DNA of 16,359 nucleotides from Lentisphaerota bacterium (lineage in GTDB: Bacteria; Verrucomicrobiota; Kiritimatiellia; RFP12; JAAYLN01). The stretch lies in NCBI GenBank assembly GCA_012514915.1, contig JAAYZJ010000187.1, positions 1 through 16,359 of the forward strand, in the 5' to 3' direction. The notes beneath the pieces are model-generated. The model was given only the letters and a program-made list of their open reading frames with translations. It ran no database searches and was not told the DNA's origin. How positions within the stretch are numbered: the first letter of the stretch is position 1; every line of letters starts with the position of its first letter. Position numbers and translations under genes: made by a program. Of the stretch, positions 10,297-16,359 are shown in pieces.

Positions 10297-13200
10297 GCCT
10301 CCCGGTCCTCCACGCCAGGACCGGCGGTCGCCGCGTCAGCCGATTCCCCGTCGCCGCCCCCGCCGGAAGCGGGGTGGCCGTCGCCGTGCGCGCCGGATGC
10401 CGCGCCGGATTCGTCGTCTCCGGGAGCATCCCCTGTTGTCTCCGCGACGTCGCCGCCGGGAGCCTCCCGCCGCCGGCGCGTCCGTTTGGCGGGAATGACG
10501 GGCGCCTCGTCGGGCGGCGCCTCGGTCGCGATCGCCAGATCCCGCACACCGATGTCGGGGAGGCGCATGGAGAGGATCTTCGAGACGCCCTTCTCCGGCA
10601 TCGTCACGCCGTAGACGATGCCGGAGCTGGCGATCGTGTGCTGGTTGTGCGTGATGAGCAGGAACTGCGACTGCGCCAGAAAATCCTTCAGCGCCTGCAC
10701 GAACCGGCCGATGTTGGAGTCGTCGAGGGCCGCATCGAGCTCGTCGAGGAGGCAGAAGGGGCTCGGCTTGATCAGGTAGATGGCGAACAGCAGGCTGACC
10801 GCCGTCATCGTCCGCTCGCCGCCGGAGAGGAGGGAGATCGACTGGAGGCGCTTGCCGGGGGGGCGGGCGATGATCTCCACGCCGCACTCGAGCGGGTCGT
10901 CGGGGTTCTCGATCAGCACGAGTTTGGCGGTGCCGCCGTTGAACAGCTTGGTGAACATCTGCTCGAAGTTGGCATTGGCCTGCTCGAAGGTGCTGGCGAA
11001 CATCTCGGAGGTCTTCTTGTTGATCATCCGCAGCAGGTCGAGGATCTGCTCCTTCGACTTCAGCAGGTCGTCCTCCTGCGCCTTGAGCAGGGCGTAGCGC
11101 TCCTCGTGCTCCTTGTACTCGTCGATGGCGACGAGGTTGACGGGCCCCATCTCCTGCAGCTCGCCGTTCAACCGGTCCAGGCGCGCCTCGGCGGCCTCCA
11201 GGTCGGGCTCGCCGTCGCCATTCCAGCGGGGGTCGGGCTCGGCGACGAGCTGCTCCGGTGTCAGCTTGTAGTCGGCCAGCACGCGGTCCAGGTGGTTTTG
11301 CCGTCGCACGCGGCCCTCGGCCAGCTCGACCTCCCGGCTGCCGTGGTGGGTGCGCAGTTGGTCGAGGGATTGGCGCCGGGTTGCCAACTCCTGCTCGGCC
11401 CGTGCGAGCTCGCGCGCCTTGCCGTCGCGCAGACGCCGCAGCTCGTCGAGTTGCCGGCGCGATTCCGCGGCGCGCTGCTGCATGGGCGCCAGTTGTTCCT
11501 GGGTCGCCCGGATCTGCTCCTGGAGCTTGCGGATGCTGTCGTCGTAGCCCTGGAGCCCTTGGCTGCGGCCCTCGATCTGGCGCTGCAGTTCGGCCACCCG
11601 GCCCTCGTAGATTTCGCTCTGGCTCGCGAGGTGCCCCGCCTGCTGGGCCAGGTTCGCCTCCGCGATGCGGGCGTCGGTGAAGGCCTGGTTATGCTCGTTG
11701 TAGTCCGCCTCGCGATCCTGCAGGAGCTGCTGCGCCTCATTGAGCTGGTCGGCAAAGGCGGCGCGTCCCTCCATCAGGGCCGTGAGCTCGGTGTCCAGCT
11801 CCCGGTGTTCGGCTTCGGCGCCGCGTGTCTGGCCCACGGCCAGTTCGAGCTCCTGCGCGACGATCCCCATGCGCTCGACGGTCCGTTCGGCGTCGCGGCG
11901 GACGCTCTGCCACTCGCCGTCCTTCTGGGCGGCCTGCCGGCGGCTGTCGTCGAGCTTGTGGCGCGACGCGTTCAGCGCGTCCTGCAGCGTTCCCTGCCGC
12001 GCGCCCAGTTCGGCCGCGCGCGCCTTGATGGCCCCGAGTTGCCGCTCGATGGCCGTCACCTGTTCCTGCCCGTCGGCGATGGCCATGCGGCGCGACAGGG
12101 GGCTGGAGGCCTGCCCCTCGGGCATCCACAGTTCGAAGCGCCCCCCCGCATGGAAGACGGCGCCGCCCAGCGTGACGACCGTGCAACCGGCGGGCATCGG
12201 CGAGGGCACCTCCTCCAGCGTGCCGGCGAGAAAGACGTTGGCCAGCAGCGCTTCGGCCGCCGGCCGGAAGCCGTCGGCCACCTGGACGTGATCGCGGAGC
12301 GGGGTCAGCCGGCCGGGGGGCGGCACCGCGGATGGGGGGGGGTGCCCGCCGGCGGCCGCCACCAGGCGGGCCCCGGCCGGACTGCCGCAGGCCAGCAGGC
12401 TGCGCAGCACGGCGGGAGCCTCGTCGGCATGGCGCAGGACGACGGCGTCGATCCAGGCGCGCAGCACCGCCTCGAGGGCCGGACGGTATTCGGCCGAGGC
12501 CTTGAACTGGCCGGCCAGGGGGCCGAGCACGACGCCTTCGGCGAGCTGCAGGGGGTTGGCGTCGTCGAGCAGCATGCGTGAGCCGCTCTGGAACGACTCG
12601 GCGCGCGCCTCCTGCTCGGTCAGCAGATCGATCTGCGCCAGGCGGGCGGCGCGCTGCGCATGCAGCCGCGCGCTCTCCTCCTGCGCCGCGCGCAGCTTCT
12701 CGGCGGTGGTCTGACGATCATCCTCCAGGACGGCCAGCGCCTCGGCATCGTCCTCGGCCTGGCGGCGCAGCCGCTGCAACTCGACTTCCAGGGCGTCCCG
12801 CTGCTCGCTGCGCGCCGCGGCCGTCTGCTGCAACTGGGCATGCTCGGCGGCGAGTCGCTCGCGCTGGATGTGGGCGTTGCGCTGGCGGGCCTCCATGGCG
12901 GCCAGTTGGTTCTGCAACTGGGCGGTGCGCCGCTCGCGCGCCAGGCCCTCGTCGCGCCGCCGCTGCAGGTCGCGGCGCATCTGCTCGATCGCGAGCCGTT
13001 CTTCGTCGACCCGCCGCTGGATGGCATCGCGCGTGCCGCGCGCCCTGGCCAGTTGCTCGTCGAGCTGCCGGCGGTCGGCCTCCAGGGTGTCCAGTCGCTC
13101 GCGGATCGTCCCGATCTGCTGGCTGGCCTCGCTCGCCTCGCGCGCGTCGCGGTCCGACCACGTCTGGTACTCGGCGATCCGCTGCTGGTTGAGCTGGATC

Positions 13201-14108
13201 AATTCGCCCGCGTGGGCCAGGCGGCTGGCGTCCTGCGCGGCAGCCTCGCCCGTCTCGCTGATGCGCTGCTCGTTCTCCCGGATCGCGGCATGCAGCTCGG
13301 CGGTGGTCGATTCGGCCTCCGCCACCAGGTTCTGCCCCTTGATCTCCAGGCTGGCCAGGTCGGAAAGCTCCTGGTCGAGCTCGCGCAGGCGGCCGTCCAG
13401 GGCGGCGAGCCTCCGCCGCGTGACGAACAGATCGAGGCCGCGCAGTTCGGTTTTCAGTTCCTGGTAGCGCCGCGCGCGTCCGGCCTGGCGCTGCAGCGAG
13501 CCGATCTGGCGCTTGACTTCGCGGATCACGTCGGCCAGCCGCAGCAGGTTGGCCTCGGTCTGCTCGAGCTTGCGCAGCGCCTCCTTGCGGTCGGCCTTGA
13601 ACTTGGTGATTCCCGCCGCCTCCTCGAAGATCGCGCGCCGGTCCTCGGGGCGCGACGAGAGGATGGCGTCGATCTGCCCCTGCGCCATCACCGAGTAGCT
13701 GGTCGTGCCGATGCCCGTCCCCATGAACATCCGATGGATGTCCTTGAGGCGACAGGGGTTCTTGTTGAGGAAGTAGGCGCCCTCGCCGGTGCGGAACACG
13801 CGCCGCGTGACGGTGACTTCGTTGAATTCGGTCTCCAGGACGCTGTCGCAGTCGGCGAAGGTGATGCTGACTTCCGCCATGTTCATCGCGGACCGGCTGT
13901 CGGTGCCGTTGAAGATCACGTCCAGCATCTTGGCCCCGCGCAGGGCGGTGGGCCGCTGCTCGCCCAAAACCCAGCGGATGGCGTCCGACACATTGCTCTT
14001 GCCGCACCCGTTGGGGCCGACAATGGCGATCAAACCAGGCTCGAAAACGAGCTTCGTCCGATCGGCGAAGCTCTTGAAGCCGGTCATTTCTAGTGATTTG
14101 AGGTACAC
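10293..14108 (-). CDS. smc: Chromosome partition/condensation ATPase SMC
   Basis: SMC forms the ATPase core of bacterial condensin, usually with ScpA and ScpB (neither gene is in the window). The N-terminal head holds FKSFADRT, Walker A GPNGCGKS (31-38) and GTGIGTTSYSVMAQGQID (130-147). A coiled coil (about 170-515), a globular hinge (about 520-665) and the return coil (about 675-1050) follow. The C-terminal head carries the ABC signature LSGGERTMTA (from about 1094), Walker B FCLLDELDAALDD (about 1118-1130) and ITHNQHT. At 1271 residues it is longer than the usual 1150-1200. Most of the excess is a final ~76-residue tail, with a basic KRTRRRRE patch and then a Gly/Ala/Asp/Glu-rich, probably disordered stretch. 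The start is GTG at 14108, giving the family-typical MYLKSLEMTGFKSF. AGGA lies 6 nt upstream. It overlaps the IMPase start at its 3' end. Confidence 0.97.
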   Translation of the reverse strand: MYLKSLEMTGFKSFADRTKLVFEPGLIAIVGPNGCGKSNVSDAIRWVLGEQRPTALRGAKMLDVIFNGTDSRSAMNMAEVSITFADCDSVLETEFNEVTVTRRVFRTGEGAYFLNKNPCRLKDIHRMFMGTGIGTTSYSVMAQGQIDAILSSRPEDRRAIFEEAAGITKFKADRKEALRKLEQTEANLLRLADVIREVKRQIGSLQRQAGRARRYQELKTELRGLDLFVTRRRLAALDGRLRELDQELSDLASLEIKGQNLVAEAESTTAELHAAIRENEQRISETGEAAAQDASRLAHAGELIQLNQQRIAEYQTWSDRDAREASEASQQIGTIRERLDTLEADRRQLDEQLARARGTRDAIQRRVDEERLAIEQMRRDLQRRRDEGLARERRTAQLQNQLAAMEARQRNAHIQRERLAAEHAQLQQTAAARSEQRDALEVELQRLRRQAEDDAEALAVLEDDRQTTAEKLRAAQEESARLHAQRAARLAQIDLLTEQEARAESFQSGSRMLLDDANPLQLAEGVVLGPLAGQFKASAEYRPALEAVLRAWIDAVVLRHADEAPAVLRSLLACGSPAGARLVAAAGGHPPPSAVPPPGRLTPLRDHVQVADGFRPAAEALLANVFLAGTLEEVPSPMPAGCTVVTLGGAVFHAGGRFELWMPEGQASSPLSRRMAIADGQEQVTAIERQLGAIKARAAELGARQGTLQDALNASRHKLDDSRRQAAQKDGEWQSVRRDAERTVERMGIVAQELELAVGQTRGAEAEHRELDTELTALMEGRAAFADQLNEAQQLLQDREADYNEHNQAFTDARIAEANLAQQAGHLASQSEIYEGRVAELQRQIEGRSQGLQGYDDSIRKLQEQIRATQEQLAPMQQRAAESRRQLDELRRLRDGKARELARAEQELATRRQSLDQLRTHHGSREVELAEGRVRRQNHLDRVLADYKLTPEQLVAEPDPRWNGDGEPDLEAAEARLDRLNGELQEMGPVNLVAIDEYKEHEERYALLKAQEDDLLKSKEQILDLLRMINKKTSEMFASTFEQANANFEQMFTKLFNGGTAKLVLIENPDDPLECGVEIIARPPGKRLQSISLLSGGERTMTAVSLLFAIYLIKPSPFCLLDELDAALDDSNIGRFVQALKDFLAQSQFLLITHNQHTIASSGIVYGVTMPEKGVSKILSMRLPDIGVRDLAIATEAPPDEAPVIPAKRTRRRREAPGGDVAETTGDAPGDDESGAASGAHGDGHPASGGGGDGESADAATAGPGVEDREA

Positions 14109-14219
14109 GGAAAATCCTGGTCACATGGCCGCCGGGCCTAATCCACCGCGCGGCAGGTAAAAGTGATATTGAAGCAGAGCGGCCGGGCAGAGTAAAGAAC
14201 GGATCGCGGCATCTCGCCG

Positions 14220-14242
14220 CCGCCGCGCGTGCCGCGCGGCGG
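14220..14242. repeat. Perfect 10-bp inverted repeat upstream of smc
   Basis: CCGCCGCGCG (14220-14229), loop TGC, and CGCGCGGCGG (14233-14242) form a perfect, all-GC stem about 110 bp before the smc start. No T-run follows on either strand, so it is not a typical intrinsic terminator. It could be a cruciform-forming site or an operator. Confidence 0.55.
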
Positions 14243-14313
14243 GGTGTGGCGAGGGCGTGTGGAGGTGTGGGAGTCGGTGAGTAAGCGGTGAATGGCAAGC
14301 AGGATGACGTCCG

Positions 14314-14328
14314 CGCGGCTGCGCCGCG
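14314..14328. repeat. Perfect 6-bp inverted repeat with TGC loop
   Basis: CGCGGC and GCCGCG flank a TGC loop, the same loop as the larger hairpin about 85 bp to the left. It belongs to the cluster of GC palindromes in the smc-sulfatase intergenic region. Confidence 0.4.
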
Positions 14329-14466
14329 ATCAAACAATGGGGTAATGTTTTGAAGTTTTGGACGAGGCACAATCCAAGGGCAAGCATCATCGCGCGCATC
14401 CGCGTCATCCGCGACGTCCGGAGCTTTACCGCGGGGGCCGGATCTGCCATGATGCCGGTACACGAC

Positions 14467-14484
14467 CGCGCGGAGCGCCGCGCG
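14467..14484. repeat. Perfect 7-bp inverted repeat before the sulfatase start
   Basis: CGCGCGG and CCGCGCG flank the loop AGCG, ending 17 bp before the sulfatase ATG. In a plus-strand transcript it would fold just upstream of the ribosome binding site GGAG (14490-14493). Confidence 0.4.
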
Positions 14485-14501
14485 TGCCTGGAGCCGTGCC
14501 G

Positions 14502-15688
14502 ATGAGCGAACAACCGAACCTGCTGTTTGTTTTTGCCGACCAATGGCGGCAACAGGCGTTTGGCTATACCGGCGACCCCAACGCCCGGACGCCCAACATC
14601 GACCGGCTGGCGGGCGACTCGATCAATTGCACGGGGGCCGTCTCGGGCTGCCCCGTCTGCACGCCCTACCGCGCGTCGCTGATGACGGGCGTCTATCCGC
14701 ATCGACACCATCTGATGGTCAACGACCAATGTCTGGTCCAGCGGTATCCGGGGCCCTTCCTGGGCGAATGTCTGCGCGAGGGGGGCTATCAAACGGCCTA
14801 CATCGGCAAGTGGCATCTCGACGGCCACGGACGCAAGGCCTGCGTGCCCCCGGACCGTCGGCTCGGATTCGACGCGTGGAAGGGGTTTGAGTGCTGCCAC
14901 GACTACCGTCAGTCGCATAGCGCATCCAACTTCCGCCCAACGTGCCTGCGGCCCAGGCCGCTCAGGCGCGCCAGGAGCTGGCCGGCTACTATGCCTACGG
15001 CGCCGCGCTCGACGCCGCGCTGGGGCGCCTCCTGGCGACGCTGGCCGCGACTGGACTCGACCAGAACACGATCGTGGTCTTCACCTCTGACCATGGCGAC
15101 ATGCTCGGCTCGCAGGGCCTGTTCCGCAAGCAGAAACCGTGGGCCGAGTCGATCCGGGTTCCGCTGCTCGTGCGGATTCCCGGCGTGGCGCCGCGCCGGG
15201 AACCGGCGCCGGTCGACGCTCCCGATCTGATGCCCACGCTTCTGGCGCTCTGCGGACTGGCGGTGCCCGGGAGCGTGCAGGGACGGGATTTCAGTCGGAG
15301 CCTTCTGCACGGAACCCCGTCCGGCATCGACGCGGCGCGGCTCGCGTTGTATGTGCCGTTTCACGAATGGCGGTACGATAACGGCGGGCGTGAGTTCCGC
15401 GGACTGCAGACGGTCGACTGCACCTACGTGCGCACGCGCGATGGACCCTGGCTCCTTTACGACAACCGCCAGGACCCCGCGCAGTTGCGCAACCTGGTGC
15501 ACGAACCCTCGCGGGCGGATCAGGTGGCCGCGCTCGATGCCCGGCTGACCGCCCGACTGCAGGACGTGGGCGACGACTTCGCGCCGGGACGCGACATCAT
15601 CCGGCGCGAAGCCTACCGGCTGGACGCGCACGGCGACATCGCCTACGACCGCGGCACCCTTCCCGAACCGTGGCCCGACGGCGCCTGA
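14502..15688 (+). pseudogene. Type I (Cys) sulfatase with internal deletion and frame change
   Basis: The ATG at 14502, with GGAG 8 nt upstream, begins a sulfatase whose first 140 residues are normal: LLFVFADQWR (Asp13/Gln14 metal site), ARTPNIDRLA, and Cys53-T-P-Y-Arg57-ASLMTG, the C-x-P-x-R signature converted to formylglycine. It continues to GFDAWKGFECCHDYRQSH (about 14850-14918). After that this frame becomes unlike any sulfatase and stops at 15230. Family sequence resumes in another frame at about 14924 with IQLPPNVP, then ARQELAGYYAY, IVVFTSDHGDMLGSQG and KQKPWAESIRVPLL, ending at TGA 15688. Compared with family members, about 60-70 residues are missing at the junction, including the segment that normally carries the catalytic G-P-P-H histidine. 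The gene therefore cannot make a functional enzyme unless the assembly is wrong here. It would have desulfated a sulfated glycan or similar ester. Confidence 0.85.
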
Positions 15689-15698
15689 CGCGGTGGCC

Positions 15699-16359
15699 TC
15701 AGGACTGCTTTTGCATCAGGCGGTCGATCAGAGGGCCGCAGGAGTCGACGGTCTCGCCCTCGAAGTAGAGGCGGTGCCAGATTTCGAGGTTCAGCAGGAT
15801 CCAGAGGCGGAAGTTGTGGTCGGCCTTGCCGTCCTGGTGCTCGTCGACAAGTTGCTTCACATAGGCGCCGTTGAAGGTGCCGTTGGCGACGAAACGCGAC
15901 TCCCGCAGCAGCAGGTTGCGGGTGAAGTCCTTCAGGTCGGTCCGCAGCCAGATCCCGATGGGAAAACCGAACCCCTGCTTGGGACGGTCGATCAGCTCGC
16001 GCGGCATGTGGCGTGCGGCGACGCGGCGCAGGACGTGCTTGAGCGAGCGCCCCTTCAGCTTGTAGCGGCCCGGCAGCGAGGCGGCGAACTCGGTGACCTG
16101 GTGGTCGATCAGCGGCGGCCGCGCCTCGAGCGAATGGGCCATCGCCATGCGGTCCGAGATCGTCAGCAGGTGATCCGGCATGCGCGTCATCAGGTCGGTG
16201 TGCAGCATGCGGTCGATCATCTCGCCGGCATGGCCGCTGTTGAAGTGGACGAGGATCTTGGCGATGGAGTCGGCATCGGTCAACCCGGCGCGCGCCTGTT
16301 CCGTGAAGAGGCGCTGCTTGTGCTCGTCGGTGAAGCGCAGGAAGCTCATGCTCTCGGCA
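15699..16359 (-). CDS. Asparagine synthetase (glutamine-hydrolysing) family, C-terminal part (start outside window)
   Basis: The frame is open through the right edge and the methionine at 16349 is internal, so only about 220 C-terminal residues are present. They match the synthetase domain of AsnB-type amidotransferases: HTDLMTRMPDHLLTISDRMA, then MAHSLEARPPLIDH, FAASLPGRYKLKG and RPKQGFGFPIGIWLR. The family activates aspartate (or a related carboxylate) with ATP and transfers ammonia from glutamine. The N-terminal glutaminase domain and the ATP-binding P-loop would lie outside the window. Many paralogues of this type sit in surface-polysaccharide clusters and amidate sugars or modify proteins instead of making asparagine, so I give no symbol. 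Its TGA ends 10 bp from the convergent sulfatase stop, with no terminator hairpin between them. Confidence 0.88.
   Translation of the reverse strand, partial: AESMSFLRFTDEHKQRLFTEQARAGLTDADSIAKILVHFNSGHAGEMIDRMLHTDLMTRMPDHLLTISDRMAMAHSLEARPPLIDHQVTEFAASLPGRYKLKGRSLKHVLRRVAARHMPRELIDRPKQGFGFPIGIWLRTDLKDFTRNLLLRESRFVANGTFNGAYVKQLVDEHQDGKADHNFRLWILLNLEIWHRLYFEGETVDSCGPLIDRLMQKQS

Larger units (their letters stand above)
14109..14501. promoter_or_regulatory. Divergent intergenic region between smc and the sulfatase
   Basis: No credible gene lies in this 393-bp stretch; open frames crossing it are unlike proteins. It must hold the smc promoter and once served the sulfatase. On the minus strand TTTACT (14196-14191) sits near an A/T-rich CAATATCAC, but spacing and match are poor, so I do not call a promoter. 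The clear content is structural: four copies of the palindrome CCGCGCGG (14146, 14232, 14311, 14466), three GC hairpins, and a G-rich strand with three GTGTGG hexamers (14244, 14257, 14265). An A/T-rich patch occurs at 14329-14362. Confidence 0.5.

Noticed and set aside
10374..14093. Long plus-strand frames (10374-12581 and 12660-14093) opposite smc
   Set aside because: They mirror the coiled-coil coding of smc. The Leu/Gly/Val/Arg-rich product has no recognisable domain and no ribosome binding site.
14121..14918. A 265-codon minus-strand frame spanning the intergenic region and the sulfatase 5' part
   Set aside because: Opposite a clearly conserved sulfatase sequence; no motif or plausible start signal, and composition is arginine/histidine/proline-rich.
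14942..15688. The 3' sulfatase part as an independent gene starting at GTG 14942
   Set aside because: Sulfatase homology in this frame begins before the GTG (IQLPPN from about 14924), there is no ribosome binding site, and a protein without the formylglycine domain would be inactive.

Overview
The window is a G+C-rich, densely coded bacterial chromosomal segment. It holds six complete or edge-truncated housekeeping and cell-envelope genes on the minus strand, a truncated gene on the plus strand at the left edge, a broken sulfatase gene on the plus strand, and an edge-truncated asparagine-synthetase-type gene at the right edge. Type III glutamine synthetase, a MurU/AmgK-like fusion, a Cys-type sulfatase and high G+C together suggest a Gram-negative-type bacterium, perhaps of the Planctomycetes/Verrucomicrobia/Lentisphaerae/Kiritimatiellae group. 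This placement is inference from gene content, not proof.

Layout, left to right. Positions 1-1224 (+) hold the 3' part of a sugar nucleotidyltransferase/AmgK-like sugar kinase fusion, which fits cell-wall sugar recycling. Positions 1308-2639 (-) encode a multi-spanning polysaccharide flippase-like protein. Positions 2703-4772 (-) encode type III glutamine synthetase. Positions 4791-6002 (-) and 5999-9322 (-) encode the small and large subunits of carbamoyl-phosphate synthase, in the order carB then carA, with an ATGA overlap. A 188-bp leader with several inverted repeats separates carB from 9511-10296 (-), an inositol-monophosphatase family gene. That gene overlaps the end of smc (10293-14108, -) by ATGA. 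A 393-bp divergent intergenic region rich in GC palindromes follows. The sulfatase pseudogene (14502-15688, +) comes next, then the C-terminal part of an AsnB-like amidotransferase (15699-16359, -).

How the genes work together. The minus-strand block reads smc, IMPase | carB, carA, glnN, flippase in transcription order. CarA hydrolyses glutamine to feed ammonia to CarB, and the next gene, 18 bp downstream, makes glutamine. The carB-carA-glnN run therefore looks like a unit coupling glutamine synthesis to pyrimidine/arginine precursor supply. The smc-IMPase pair is translationally coupled by its overlap. The edge genes (MurU/AmgK-like, flippase, AsnB-like) point to cell-envelope sugar or polysaccharide metabolism.

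I found no tRNA, rRNA, CRISPR array, insertion sequence or prophage, and no convincing wholly novel system. The items most worth a second look are the reversed, overlapping carBA order fused to glnN, the nucleotidyltransferase-kinase fusion, the clean internal deletion in the sulfatase, and the structured non-coding DNA upstream of carB and smc.
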